Source of the DNA: Candidatus Cloacimonas acidaminovorans str. Evry
GTDB lineage: Bacteria > Cloacimonadota > Cloacimonadia > Cloacimonadales > Cloacimonadaceae
Assembly (NCBI RefSeq): GCF_000146065.2
Contig: NC_020449.1
Location: forward strand, 2,182,821-2,246,820
Direction: 5' to 3'
Length of the DNA stretch: 64,000 nucleotides
Position 1 is the stretch's first letter. Each line of letters opens with the position of its first letter. Both the position numbers and the translations under genes were made by a program. Of the stretch, positions 1 through 9,728 are shown piece after piece. A model generated the notes under the pieces. The model worked only from the letters and a program-made list of their open reading frames with translations. It did no database searches and was not told the origin of the DNA.

Positions 1-1537
<1,537 letters not shown>

Positions 1538-2872
1538 ATGAAGAACTTTCTCACAGTCATTATCCTTCTGCTGTTTGCCTTACCTTTATTGGCAGAGGAC
1601 TGGTTAACAATTTACAATAATGATCTTTCTTTAGTTCGCAGCCGTTTTGAGCTAGAGCTGGAAAATGGACGCCAGGATATCAATTTTAGCGATATAACCA
1701 GTAGAATAGACCCTTCATCCGTAATTGTTACTGGAAATGGAATTCGCATAGCGGAGCAGAATTTTGAATACGATTTAGCTGGAAAATGGCAGATTATGGC
1801 TAAATATCTGGATAGGGAGGTTCTGATTATCACGAAAGACCAATCCAGATTAACCGGAATTCTCAAGTTTTATAGTGACAACAGCATAGGTATTATTGAA
1901 AAAGGAACTGAACGCTTATTGGTAATTTCCGAAAGCGAAACTCAGTGGATTCAGTTAGCTGAATTGCCAGATAATTTTTACACAAAACCAACTTTGCATT
2001 GGAGCATAATTGCCTCTAAAAAAGCAAAATATCCTGTTCAAATGTCTTATTTAACGGGTGGCTTAAGCTGGGATGTTACCTATAACACGGTTTGGGACGA
2101 AAAGACATTACAATTTAATTCCTGGGTAACCATCAATAACACTTCCGGCAAAGCATTTAACGATGTGATGCTAAAGCTTATTGCGGGAGACATCAACCGG
2201 GTTTATTCTGGATTTTATGGAAAAAGAGGCAGTTTAATCAGTTATGATGCAAGTACAGCACAAGAATCTGCCGCTCCTTCCTTTGAAGAAAAGGCATTTC
2301 ACGACTTTCATTTATATACTTTAGACCAAAAGGTCTCCTTTGCCAATAATCAGACAAAACAACTGGAACTTTATCCTCCCAAAAACATTAAAGCTTATGC
2401 TGAATATCAATATCCCACCTATGCTGCTAATGTTAAAAGTATCATCAAATTCAAAAATACTACAGATAACGGTGCTGGAATGCCTCTTCCCAAAGGGATT
2501 ATCAAGGTATATAAACAAGATAGCGATGGCAACCTGGAATTTATAGGTGAGGACAGCATTAACCACACTTCCAGAAATGAAGAGGTCTCTATCAATACCG
2601 GAACTGCTTTTGACCTAATTGCCTCTACCCGCTTGAAAGAACAAACACAAATCTCCAAATATATCACCGAACGTCTCATCCAAATAACTTTAAGGAATAA
2701 TTCTAATAAAAACAAAACCATTAAAGTAACTCACCAACTTTCTCCTAATACCCGCATCGTGGAAGCCGATTATAAATACACTATAGATAGTAACGATAAA
2801 GTTACTTTCAGCATTGATATCGCTCCCGATAAAGAAATAGTATGGACTTTTAGAGAACGTAGCGAGTATTAA
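1538..2872 (+). CDS. DUF4139-like secreted protein
   Basis: A 444-residue protein with a cleavable signal peptide (about residues 1-19, MKNFLTVIILLLFALPLLAE). The N-terminal part begins WLTIYNNDLSLVRSRFEL, the usual opening of DUF4139/mucoidy-inhibitor-like proteins, where an 'undone' beta strand is followed by short statements about D and S positions. The C-terminal 230 residues look like the all-beta DUF4139 core (MPLPKGIIKVYKQD, then EDSINHTSRNEEVSI). The region typical of MuiA coiled coils is absent, so this is the short form. The protein is probably periplasmic or surface-located; its function is unknown. A GGAG site lies 8 bases before the ATG. The gene ends 19 bases before the small heat-shock gene, so the two may be co-transcribed. 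Confidence 0.75.
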   Translation: MKNFLTVIILLLFALPLLAEDWLTIYNNDLSLVRSRFELELENGRQDINFSDITSRIDPSSVIVTGNGIRIAEQNFEYDLAGKWQIMAKYLDREVLIITKDQSRLTGILKFYSDNSIGIIEKGTERLLVISESETQWIQLAELPDNFYTKPTLHWSIIASKKAKYPVQMSYLTGGLSWDVTYNTVWDEKTLQFNSWVTINNTSGKAFNDVMLKLIAGDINRVYSGFYGKRGSLISYDASTAQESAAPSFEEKAFHDFHLYTLDQKVSFANNQTKQLELYPPKNIKAYAEYQYPTYAANVKSIIKFKNTTDNGAGMPLPKGIIKVYKQDSDGNLEFIGEDSINHTSRNEEVSINTGTAFDLIASTRLKEQTQISKYITERLIQITLRNNSNKNKTIKVTHQLSPNTRIVEADYKYTIDSNDKVTFSIDIAPDKEIVWTFRERSEY

Positions 2873-2891
2873 ACAAAAACGGAGTTTTGCT

Positions 2892-3332
2892 ATGCGTGAA
2901 AAAATATTTTCCAACATCGTTGGAATTCAACGAGAAATGCTTAAATTGCTGGGAGAGGTTTCTGCCTTAACTAATAGTCCCTTAGCCATTGAAAATGCCA
3001 TAGACGATGTTTGGCATCCCAAATGTGATGTCTTTCAAACAGATACAGAGTGGATTGTGATTGCCGAACTGGCTGGAGTGGAAAAGGATGAAATAAGCGT
3101 TTCAATTTCTCCTGAATACCTCAGAATTAGCGGAAATAGGGGTTTCCCCAATTCCAATACAACCGTTTGCTACTATAATATGGAGATTGAAACCGGAAGG
3201 TTTGACCGGAAGATATTCTTTCCGGATTTGAACATTGATAAGGATAACCCTAAAATTACCTATATCAACGGAATTCTAAGAATTGCCTTTAACCTGGCAC
3301 CCATTGTGGAAAGGATTATTCCCGTGCAATAA
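2892..3332 (+). CDS. Hsp20/alpha-crystallin small heat-shock protein
   Basis: At 146 residues this is the normal size for the family. Residues about 40-146 form an alpha-crystallin domain: 'PKCDVFQTDTEWIVIAELAG' opens the beta sandwich, followed by 'EKDEISVSISPEYLRISGNR'. Near the end, 'YINGILRIAFNLAP' corresponds to the conserved A-x-x-x-n-G-v-L motif (here NGIL). Such proteins are ATP-independent cytoplasmic holdases that keep unfolded proteins soluble. No signal peptide is seen. A GGAG site precedes the start. It follows the DUF4139 gene by 19 bases. No CIRCE or other heat-shock operator is visible just upstream, so any stress control must act elsewhere. Confidence 0.9.
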   Translation: MREKIFSNIVGIQREMLKLLGEVSALTNSPLAIENAIDDVWHPKCDVFQTDTEWIVIAELAGVEKDEISVSISPEYLRISGNRGFPNSNTTVCYYNMEIETGRFDRKIFFPDLNIDKDNPKITYINGILRIAFNLAPIVERIIPVQ

Positions 3333-3403
3333 CAACTAATTTTTCCTTACCTTCTCTGTTTGTTACTGGTTGCATACTTGAACCCAACCTCTACTCATCA
3401 TCC

Positions 3404-3434
3404 ACCCATCCTCAATCCATAGTAAAGGATGGGT
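3404..3434. repeat. 9-bp inverted repeat after hsp20
   Basis: ACCCATCCT at 3404-3412 and AGGATGGGT at 3426-3434 are perfect complements separated by 13 bases. No T-run follows, so it is a weak terminator candidate for the upstream two genes. Confidence 0.45.
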
Positions 3435-3660
3435 TGTGGGTGTGTGAATTGTAAGGAGAAAGTTGGAGGAGATAATTTCTACTTGGAAATGCCATAGATA
3501 TAAAATCCCGTTAGAGATAACAGGTATATAATAACGGATTTCAATCCTCTGAAGATATATAGTTATAATTTTTCCCTCTGGATTCCTGCTTTCCCAGAAA
3601 TAACAATAGAACGATAGGTATATAAAAATGGGTTTTAATCCAATTAATGCAATAGGTTTG

Positions 3661-3709
3661 AAAGCCCGAAGGGCAACACAATAATAGCGATGGTGGCGTA
3701 AGCCCCTCG
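3661..3709 (+). repeat. GTAA-loop repeat family, copy 1
   Basis: The copy has GCCC-GAA-GGGC, then CAACACAATAATAGCGATGG, then TGGCGTAAGCCCCTCG. It contains two small hairpins; the second has a GTAA loop closed by GGC/GCC. Confidence 0.75.
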
Positions 3710-3758
3710 TTAAAAATGGCTAAAAAACTTTATGCACTGCGCTCTTTGCTCTTTGCCA

Positions 3759-3808
3759 AAAGCCCGTCAGGGCGACACAATGATAGCGATGGTGGCGTAA
3801 GCCCCTCA
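3759..3808 (+). repeat. GTAA-loop repeat family, copy 2
   Basis: The copy is GCCCGTCAGGGC, CGACACAATGATAGCGATGG, TGGCGTAAGCCCCTC. It lies 50 bases after copy 1 in the same orientation and is nearly identical to the copy at 34230. Confidence 0.75.
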
Positions 3809-3985
3809 AAGAATATAAGTCCTGTATTTTTTCCTTTTCATTATCTCTTTCGTCGCTATCTTTTTGCACCGGGTTAAAACCCGTTGTTAATATCTGTCGT
3901 TCCTACGGAACTCTTTTCTAAAGAAATTATATTTTTCCCTCAACCCCTAAAGGGATTTTTAATATATGCCTTCTTAAAATGGAAA

Positions 3986-5131
3986 TTATATTACATATTG
4001 CAGGACTTTTTGATAGGTCTGAGCATTGATTTGCAGAATGGTTTCCAGATCGGGATCAAGGATAGGTTCCTGTTCATCCAATGCCTTTTTAACCAAATCA
4101 AACATTTTCAGATAGGGAATTTTATTCTGCAAAAAGAGGACAGAAACCGCTTCCACTGCGGAATTGATAACGGTGGGATAAATTCCTCCCGCTTTAGCTG
4201 CTTCCAAACCTAAATAAAATAAGGGATAGCGTTGCGGGTCAATTTCCTGAAAGGTTAAAGGTGGAAGAGACATTAAATCCGTTTCCACAAGCTGCGATTC
4301 AACCCTTTGAGGATAGGAAAGAGCATATAAAATCGGCAATTTCATATCCGGCATACTCATTTGAGCTAAAAAAGAACCGTCAATAAATTCTACCAGAGAA
4401 TGAATAATTGATTGCGGATGAATTACTGCCTTGATTTTTGAATAGGGCTGATTGAATAACCAATGTGTTTCCATCGCTTCCAGTGCTTTATTGAACATCG
4501 TTGCCGAATCCAGAGTAACTTTAGTTCCCATTGTCCAGTTCGGATTTTTTAGTGCCTGCTGAGGTGATATTTGGTTAAAATCCTCAAAAGGCAGGTCACG
4601 GAAAATACCACCGGAAGCAGTAAGATGCAAAAATCTGATTTCTTCTGCAGGATGATTTCCAATTGCCTGAAAAAGAGCGCTAAGTTCGCTATCTACAGGC
4701 AAAATTGGTTTACCCGCAAGCATTTTGGTTAAAATATGTCCTCCCATAATTAGGGATTCTTTATTTGCCAAAGCCAGTGTTTTATTGTTTTGTAAGATAG
4801 CATAACTATAGCGGAGTCCTGCCGAACCGGCTATTGCATTTAAAGCAATATCGTAATTCTCATTCGCAATTGCCTTTAGCAATTCTGCTTCGCCAAAATA
4901 TATCCTTTTGTCAGGATTTTCACTTTTCAGCTTGGTTTGTAGTTCCTTATCTTCTATTCCTGTAAAAATCAGACAGGGAATATGATGTTGATAAGCTTTT
5001 TGCAGAAGGGAAGAATAATTTTTCTGAGCCGTAGCCAAAACAATTGAAACATTCTGCTCTTCAGCCACTGCCAAAGCGGAGGTTCCAATTGAACCTGTTG
5101 CTCCTAAAAGAGCAATTGATTTCTTTACCAT
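3986..5131 (-). CDS. dxr: 1-deoxy-D-xylulose 5-phosphate reductoisomerase
   Basis: A 381-residue protein, the full family length. It opens with 'KKSIALLGATGSIGTSALAV', the NADPH-binding GATGSIG motif. 'ALANKESLIMGG' matches the conserved ANKE block, 'LPVDSELSALFQ' supplies the metal-binding D-S-E, and 'TASGGIFRD' is the catalytic flexible-loop region. 'NPNWTMGTKVTLDSATMFNKALE' is the diagnostic substrate-binding stretch. The enzyme makes 2-C-methyl-D-erythritol 4-phosphate, the committed step of the MEP isoprenoid pathway, in the cytoplasm. The start overlaps the stop of the PorV-like gene by 7 bases, so translation is probably coupled to that gene. No downstream gene is attached. Confidence 0.97.
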   Translation of the reverse strand: MVKKSIALLGATGSIGTSALAVAEEQNVSIVLATAQKNYSSLLQKAYQHHIPCLIFTGIEDKELQTKLKSENPDKRIYFGEAELLKAIANENYDIALNAIAGSAGLRYSYAILQNNKTLALANKESLIMGGHILTKMLAGKPILPVDSELSALFQAIGNHPAEEIRFLHLTASGGIFRDLPFEDFNQISPQQALKNPNWTMGTKVTLDSATMFNKALEAMETHWLFNQPYSKIKAVIHPQSIIHSLVEFIDGSFLAQMSMPDMKLPILYALSYPQRVESQLVETDLMSLPPLTFQEIDPQRYPLFYLGLEAAKAGGIYPTVINSAVEAVSVLFLQNKIPYLKMFDLVKKALDEQEPILDPDLETILQINAQTYQKVLQYVI

Positions 5132-6069
5132 TGATAAGAAACAGAAATCCTTTGAGAATAGCCCAAATCGTCCTCCGAACCATTACGGAAGGCATAATTT
5201 AACCCTAAGCGCTTATAGGAAACCCCGATTCCGGCAGTAAAACAATCAATATCGTATCCGGCAAGTAAACACAAATTAGAAATTGGCTGAACTGCAATTC
5301 CGGCGTGGAAATCGGCGCTTAAATCACCCGTTTCCAAGGTTGCTTCTCTGTTTTCCAGTAAAATTTCACTCCGCACGGCAAGATGAACAGGAATATTCTT
5401 TATGGGAGAAAAATCATAGCTCAATTCCAAATCCAGATTGGGAATAACAGTTTCATTCTCTCCCCCTTCCCAAAGAACTTGAGTGCTGAAAAAATCTCTG
5501 AGGTTTACCCCTAAATTTGCCTGTTTATTTATCTGCCAAAGCATTCCCAGATCAGCTCCAAAAGCATAACCGCTGTTCTCTGCCAAAGACCTGTATGCCA
5601 GCTTGGGTGAAATTCCTAAATAGAGTGTTTTCTTAAGCTGTCTTGCCAAACCTGCATAAAGAATAAAGTCCTGATTGCTAATGGTTTTCCAAACGACAGG
5701 ACGGTTTTCGTTACTTAAACTGTCATCGGGGTTTTCCAGTTTGGTTAATTTTATTTTATCTATGGCTAAGTGATTGAAAGTCAAAGATGTTTTGGTTTTG
5801 GAGCCAATAATTAAACTTAGTTGATTTTGCGCCATTAAACCCTCAAAATGCTCACAGCGCATAAGTTCTATTCCACTTTCAGGATTCAAAGCTAAAAGAG
5901 CCGGATTCCACCAACCTGCAGATAAACTGCCGACATAAGTAAGACCTGTAGAACCCATTGCTGTGGAAAGAACTCCAGGACTTACAGCGAAAATTTCTCC
6001 CGCATATTTTGTAGCAGTAAGGGGTATAGTTATCAGCAATAAGCAGATAACCAGAACCTGGATTTTCAT
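5125..6069 (-). CDS. PorV/PorQ-like outer-membrane barrel protein
   Basis: This 314-residue protein starts with a signal peptide (MKIQVLVICLLLITIPLTA). It then has 'GEIFAVSPGVLSTAMGSTGL', the alanine/glycine-rich N-terminal block seen in PorV/PorQ and UPF0164 proteins, with 'WWNPALLA' just behind. The rest alternates polar and aromatic residues in barrel strands and ends in aromatic W (SQRISVSYQW). In organisms with type IX secretion, PorV shuttles cargo at the outer membrane. Two proteins in this window carry matching sorting domains, so a shuttle or accessory role is plausible but not shown. It overlaps dxr by 7 bases and sits just downstream of a tRNA. Confidence 0.7.
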   Translation of the reverse strand: MKIQVLVICLLLITIPLTATKYAGEIFAVSPGVLSTAMGSTGLTYVGSLSAGWWNPALLALNPESGIELMRCEHFEGLMAQNQLSLIIGSKTKTSLTFNHLAIDKIKLTKLENPDDSLSNENRPVVWKTISNQDFILYAGLARQLKKTLYLGISPKLAYRSLAENSGYAFGADLGMLWQINKQANLGVNLRDFFSTQVLWEGGENETVIPNLDLELSYDFSPIKNIPVHLAVRSEILLENREATLETGDLSADFHAGIAVQPISNLCLLAGYDIDCFTAGIGVSYKRLGLNYAFRNGSEDDLGYSQRISVSYQW

Positions 6070-6117
6070 TTAACCTTCCTCTTGTCTGTTCATACTTATA
6101 AAAAACGGGAGAAAAAA

Positions 6118-6193
6118 TGGTGGGCCCAGAGGGATTCGAACCCCCGACCAACCGGTTATGAGCCGGTAGCTCTACCAGCTGAGCTATAGGCCC
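6118..6193 (-). tRNA. tRNA with CAU anticodon (Ile2 or elongator Met)
   Basis: On the minus strand GGGCCTA pairs perfectly with TGGGCCC (one G-U). The D arm is GCTC/GAGC, the anticodon arm is ACCGG-CTCATAA-CCGGT, and the T arm is GGGGG-TTCGAAT-CCCTC. The discriminator is A and the CCA is encoded (6118-6120). The variable loop TGGTC and the GGGCCTATAGCTCAG 5' half resemble isoleucine tRNAs, so this may be the lysidine-modified tRNA-Ile(CAU). Sequence alone does not exclude elongator Met. Confidence 0.92.
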
Positions 6194-6383
6194 CCTAAGT
6201 TTTTTATTACATTTTCCCGGCTTGCCTAATTCCATTTCGGAAAATACCAAATCTATACTTATAATAACTGATTTTATCAGCTTTGGCAAGTCGGAAATCC
6301 CTGCCCTGATTTACATTTAAAACCCTAAAATCCCTGAGGCAGATTTTCGTCAAGCCAAAAAAGTAAGAGAAAAGAATATTTTG

Positions 6384-6412
6384 TCTTGACAGATTGCAGG
6401 GAGACAAAATAA
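6384..6412 (+). promoter_or_regulatory. Candidate promoter for the nadC leader
   Basis: TTGACA at about 6384-6389 is followed after 17 bases by an ATAAAA hexamer. It lies about 30 bases before the short leader frame and about 100 before the terminator hairpin. The -10 is poor, so confidence is limited. Confidence 0.4.
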
Positions 6413-6440
6413 AAGTAAATAAATAAGAGGAAGATAGTTA

Positions 6441-6545
6441 TATGTGTTACCAAAACAAGAAATTATGCCAACCTGACAAGATTGAACATACAATAGAAAA
6501 AAAGCATTTGCAAAACGCAGATGCTTTTTTTTTGCCTTGGAGGTA
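6441..6545 (+). CDS. Candidate 34-aa leader peptide upstream of nadC
   Basis: An AGAGGAAG ribosome-binding site precedes the ATG at 6441. The frame encodes 34 residues (starting MCYQNKKLCQPDKIEHTI) and stops at 6543-6545, two bases before the nadC GTG. The frame runs straight through the terminator hairpin at 6504-6524. A ribosome translating it would therefore melt the hairpin. This is the geometry of an attenuator leader, although the peptide has no obvious run of a regulatory codon. It may equally be a chance frame. Confidence 0.35.
6496..6533 (+). terminator. Rho-independent terminator/attenuator before nadC
   Basis: GCATTTGC (6504-6511) pairs with GCAGATGC (6517-6524) across an AAAAC loop, with one G-U. 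An A-run precedes it and nine T's follow (6525-6533). It sits directly upstream of the nadC ribosome-binding site (GGAGG at 6539-6543). Confidence 0.85.
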
Positions 6546-6547
6546 GC

Positions 6548-7369
6548 GTGTTTATTGATGAAATAATCCGTAAAGGTCTGGAAGAAGATATCGGAAGTGG
6601 AGATATAACTACCCGCTATCTGGATTTGGAACCCCAAAATAATATTGCTTACATTATTCCGAAAGAAGAAGGTGTCTTGGCAGGAGTAGATGTTGCACGC
6701 CTCGTTTTTCGGATGGTTGATCCGGAACTGAAAATCGTTCTCTATAACAAAGATGGCGATAAAATTATGCCCAATGAAGAAATTATGCGCCTGGAAGGGC
6801 GTCCTTCTTCCATTTTACAAGGTGAAAGGACTGCCTTAAACTTTCTGCAACGGCTTTCCGGAATTGCCACTAAAACGGCAAAATTCGTTTCCTTGCTAGA
6901 AGGAACAAATGTAAAACTTTTGGATACCCGTAAAACAACTCCTCTTTTGCGTTCCCTGGAAAAATATGCTGTCCGCGTAGGAGGTGGCTATAATCACCGT
7001 TTTGGCTTATTTGATATGGTGTTGATTAAAGAAAATCATATTCGTGCCTGTGGCTCTATCACGGAAGCAGTAAATCGCATCCGTAAACATAATACCAGTT
7101 ATAAAATTGAAGTGGAAGTTACAAATCTAAAAGAAGTTGACGAAGCGGCTAAAGCTAAAGTGGATAGAGTGATGCTGGATAATATGACTCCTACGCAAAT
7201 AAGAAAGGCAGTAAAAAAATATAAAGATATTCTGGAATTTGAGGTTTCAGGAGGCATTACAGAAGAAAACATTCGTTCTTTTGCCGAAACAGGAGTGCAA
7301 TTTATCTCTTCCGGAGCCCTCACTCATTCTTATAAGTCACTGGATATCAGTTTGTTATTTAAGGAGTAA
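6548..7369 (+). CDS. nadC: Nicotinate-nucleotide pyrophosphorylase (carboxylating)
   Basis: I place the start at the GTG at 6548, which sits 4 bases after a GGAGG site. The in-frame ATG at 6521 lies inside the terminator hairpin and has no ribosome-binding site. The product is 273 residues, normal for NadC. 'EEDIGSGDITTRYL' is the usual N-terminal block. 'GERTALNFLQRLSGIATKT', 'DTRKTTPLLRSLEKYAVRVG', 'YNHRFGLFDMVLIKENH' and 'VEVEVTNL' form the active site for quinolinate and PRPP. 'VMLDNMTP' and 'EVSGGI' complete the barrel. The enzyme converts quinolinate to nicotinate mononucleotide in NAD synthesis. It ends 3 bases before the next gene, suggesting an operon. Confidence 0.96.
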   Translation: MFIDEIIRKGLEEDIGSGDITTRYLDLEPQNNIAYIIPKEEGVLAGVDVARLVFRMVDPELKIVLYNKDGDKIMPNEEIMRLEGRPSSILQGERTALNFLQRLSGIATKTAKFVSLLEGTNVKLLDTRKTTPLLRSLEKYAVRVGGGYNHRFGLFDMVLIKENHIRACGSITEAVNRIRKHNTSYKIEVEVTNLKEVDEAAKAKVDRVMLDNMTPTQIRKAVKKYKDILEFEVSGGITEENIRSFAETGVQFISSGALTHSYKSLDISLLFKE

Positions 7370-7372
7370 ACT

Positions 7373-8104
7373 ATGGAAGAACAACTGAGAACTTTAGCCC
7401 AAATGCAAACCCTGGATGATGAAATTGGCCGCTATAGGGTTTTACAAAAAGAACTGCCCAAACAACTTAACGAAATTATTGAAAGTGTAGAACAAGCAAC
7501 CGCCAACCTTCTTGAGGTGGAAACCCAAAGGGCAGAAATTAACAAAAAACAACGCACTCTGGAAATGGACATAAAACAACTGCAGGAACAACACAAAAAA
7601 TATACCAATCAACTGGCAGAAATCAAAAACAACAAGGAATATAAGGCATTAAACAGCGAAATTGCCTATATCAAAGATAAAATCTCCGATCTGGAATCCA
7701 ACCTTTTGGAACTGATGGACCAAGAAAACGAAATTAAAGAAAAGGTCGCCTCTGCCAAAGCTGAACTGGAAAAAGCCGAAACCAGAAAAAAAGAAAAAGA
7801 AACCGATTTAAGAGAACAAATTGCTTCTCTGGAAACCAAGATTGAAGATGTTCGCAATAAAAGAAATGACCTAGCACGCACCTTGCCCGTTCCTGTGGTT
7901 AAACATTACGGAAATATGATTAAACATAAAAACAACCAGGCAGTTGCTTACAATCGCAATGGTTCTTGTGGTGCATGCGGTTTTGTGATTCGTCAACAAA
8001 TGAGAATTGAACTTCAATTGCGACGCAAAATTATCTATTGTGAAAATTGCGGTCGCATTTTGATGAACCGTTTTGAGGATAATTCGGAAGACGCCTCTAA
8101 CTAA
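7373..8104 (+). CDS. Coiled-coil protein with C4-type zinc ribbon
   Basis: A 243-residue protein of the COG1579/DUF164 type. Residues about 5-170 are almost entirely charged heptads (long antiparallel coiled coil). Residues about 195-235 form a zinc ribbon: two CxxC pairs, 'GSCGACGFVIRQQMRIEL' and 'IIYCENCGRILM'. The family is widespread and thought to bind nucleic acid or act as a scaffold; no enzymatic role is established. The start ATG follows the nadC stop by 3 bases, with GGAG upstream, so it is translated from the same transcript. Confidence 0.85.
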   Translation: MEEQLRTLAQMQTLDDEIGRYRVLQKELPKQLNEIIESVEQATANLLEVETQRAEINKKQRTLEMDIKQLQEQHKKYTNQLAEIKNNKEYKALNSEIAYIKDKISDLESNLLELMDQENEIKEKVASAKAELEKAETRKKEKETDLREQIASLETKIEDVRNKRNDLARTLPVPVVKHYGNMIKHKNNQAVAYNRNGSCGACGFVIRQQMRIELQLRRKIIYCENCGRILMNRFEDNSEDASN

Positions 8105-8160
8105 TCTGAAGTTCTATTATAATTGTTGTTCTGAAAACATAGCTATTGTGCTACATTTTA

Positions 8161-8190
8161 TCTGGATTCCCGCTTTCGCAGGAATGATAA
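8161..8190. repeat. CATTCC-type inverted repeat
   Basis: GGATTCCCGCTTTCGCAGGAATGA is a copy of the dispersed hairpin family also seen at 3577, 11851, 13598, 13657, 20689, 24580 and 44598. It lies between the zinc-ribbon gene and rnpB. Confidence 0.7.
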
Positions 8191-8225
8191 ATAACGAGTG
8201 AAACAATAAATTGTTTACGGGGAAA

Positions 8226-8254
8226 TTTGGTTTTTTGCAGTTTTGAATTATAAT
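8226..8254 (+). promoter_or_regulatory. rnpB promoter
   Basis: A perfect TATAAT at 8249-8254 ends about 6 bases before the predicted RNase P RNA 5' end. The -35 region (TTTGGT at 8226, or TTGGTT at 8227) is weak. Confidence 0.6.
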
Positions 8255-8258
8255 TTAT

Positions 8259-8620
8259 AGAGGGAAGATTGGATGTTCGCTGCCTTCAAAAGGCAGAGGA
8301 AAGTCCGGACACCATAGGGCAGGATACTTCCTAACAGGAAGCTGCAGTAATGCAGAGCAAGCTCCACAGAAATAAACCGCCATTTTTGTTGTTCAGAAAT
8401 GGTAAGGGTGAAATGGTGGTGTAAGAGACCACCGGTATCTTTGGTAACAAAGATAGACAGGAATGCCTTATCCGGTGCAATGCCAAATAGGAAAGCTATG
8501 ATGTTGCCCGCATCGCTTTCGGGTAGGCAGCTGGAGCTGTTTTGTGAAAAACAGCCAAGATGGATGAACATCACTTTCGGGAAACTGAAAGCACAGAATC
8601 CGGCTTATAAATCTTCCCCC
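8259..8620 (+). ncRNA. rnpB: RNase P RNA, bacterial class A
   Basis: The conserved landmarks appear in order. GAGGAAAGTCCGGACACC is CR-I at about 8296. ACAGAAATAAACCGCC follows at about 8366, then AGAGACCACCGG, then GATGGATGAACATCAC. The 3' end is ACAGAATCCGGCTTA (CR-V side). The terminal P1 helix pairs AGGGAAGAT (from 8261) with ATCTTCCCC (about 8611-8619), then a T-run follows at 8621-8627. The RNA is the catalytic subunit that matures tRNA 5' ends. The open frames crossing this region on both strands are spurious. Confidence 0.97.
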
Positions 8621-8632
8621 TTTTTTTCGGAA

Positions 8633-8683
8633 GAACGACATTCTTGTCGTTCACATACAAAATGGTTGATGAAAACATCAACC
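8633..8683. repeat. Two short palindromes after rnpB
   Basis: GAACGACA-TTCT-TGTCGTTC (8633-8652) and GGTTGATG-AAAA-CATCAACC (8664-8683) are both perfect hairpins with 8-bp arms and 4-base loops. They resemble those at 27758-27775 and 55262-55281. The second ends 14 bases before the next start codon. Confidence 0.75.
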
Positions 8684-8697
8684 TTTCAGAGGTATAA

Positions 8698-9549
8698 ATG
8701 CTCAAAAAGCTGATAATCTTTCTCATCCTGGCAACTGCTATCGCTCTTTTTGCTTTAGCAAATAGACCACCCAAAGAATTTGTGTTACAAACCGATGTCC
8801 TGAACGAAGCATCAGGCATTGATTTTGGCATACTTAATAAAGAGGTGCTTTTTAGCCATAACGATTCAGGAAATAAAGCTGAAATTTATGCTCTCACCAT
8901 AGATGGCAAAATTCTTTCTACCCTAATTCTAAAAGGCACTAAAAACCGTGATTGGGAAGATATTGCAGTTGCCAAAGACCCCCAAAATGACATCAGCTAT
9001 ATTTATATTGCCGATATTGGTGATAACAACGCCAAATATAATACTGTTTATGTTTACCGCCTTAAAGAGCCACAGCTTACAGGCAAAAATGAAATCCTGC
9101 AAATTAGCGCAGTTGATACTATAGAAATAAGTTACGAAGATGGACCTCGCGATGCGGAAGCAATCTTTCTGGAACCCAAAACAGGAGATATTTATATTAT
9201 CAGTAAAAGAGAAGAACAGGTAGGACTTTACCGCGTTCCCTATCCTTTCAATTTCAAGGATAAAAACAATGCCAGGCGAATTGCTTCTTTACCTCTTTCC
9301 TGGGTCACAGCTGCAGACCTGAGTAATAATGGAAAACTGCTGCTGGTTAAAACCTATACGGGCATTTACAGATACAAAATAATGCTGGATGATAAAAACA
9401 TCATTATCCTCAGCAAAGAAGCCAAAACTATGCCCTATATTACTGAAACTCAAGGTGAAGCAGTTTGTTGGGATGCTAAAAACAAAGGGTATTTCACCCT
9501 TTCCGAAGCTGCTACAGGAATAAACCAAACCCTCTACTACTACAAATAG
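8698..9549 (+). CDS. Exported beta-propeller-like protein, unknown function
   Basis: A 283-residue protein with an N-terminal membrane anchor or signal (MLKKLIIFLILATAIALFAL). The body alternates short beta strands with Asp/Gly turns: 'SGIDFGILNKEVLFSHNDSG', 'NRDWEDIAV', 'YIADIGDNNAKYNTVYVYRL', 'GPRDAEAIFLEPKTGDIYII', 'TAADLSNNGKLLLVKTYTGI'. This pattern fits a propeller of the SdiA-regulated/esterase-like type. 'W-E-D-I-A' and 'D-A-E-A-I-F' are the recurrent conserved spots I can recognise. It is probably periplasmic or membrane-tethered. Neighbours (rnpB, SDH_sah protease) give no clue. A GAGG site lies before the ATG. Confidence 0.6.
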   Translation: MLKKLIIFLILATAIALFALANRPPKEFVLQTDVLNEASGIDFGILNKEVLFSHNDSGNKAEIYALTIDGKILSTLILKGTKNRDWEDIAVAKDPQNDISYIYIADIGDNNAKYNTVYVYRLKEPQLTGKNEILQISAVDTIEISYEDGPRDAEAIFLEPKTGDIYIISKREEQVGLYRVPYPFNFKDKNNARRIASLPLSWVTAADLSNNGKLLLVKTYTGIYRYKIMLDDKNIIILSKEAKTMPYITETQGEAVCWDAKNKGYFTLSEAATGINQTLYYYK

Positions 9550-9728
9550 TGCACTGCAGTAAGATTATTCTTCTTAATATGAATTTAATGCTATCTATGA
9601 GATATGGGACTATGAGTAAAGAAATTGCGCTACTAAGAAAATAACCTGAAGGGGAGTAATTTTAACTTGACATAAATGATATATAATTAGAAAGTAAAAA
9701 TATGAAATAACGGGTAAGGATAAGAAAA

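Larger units (their letters stand above)
3333..3985. other. Gene-free, repeat-rich intergenic region
   Basis: About 650 bases without a credible gene. It holds the hairpin at 3404, a CATTCCTGC-type repeat remnant (3577-3600), two copies of the GGGCGACACA...GTAAGCCCC element, and a run 'ACCGGGTTAAAACCCG' (a perfect palindrome near 3869-3884) before the 3' end of dxr. A small frame reading into dxr from 3884 is a shadow of the opposite strand. Confidence 0.7.

Noticed and set aside
8248..8713. Two open frames across 8248-8713
   Set aside because: They cross the RNase P RNA gene, whose conserved core is clear.
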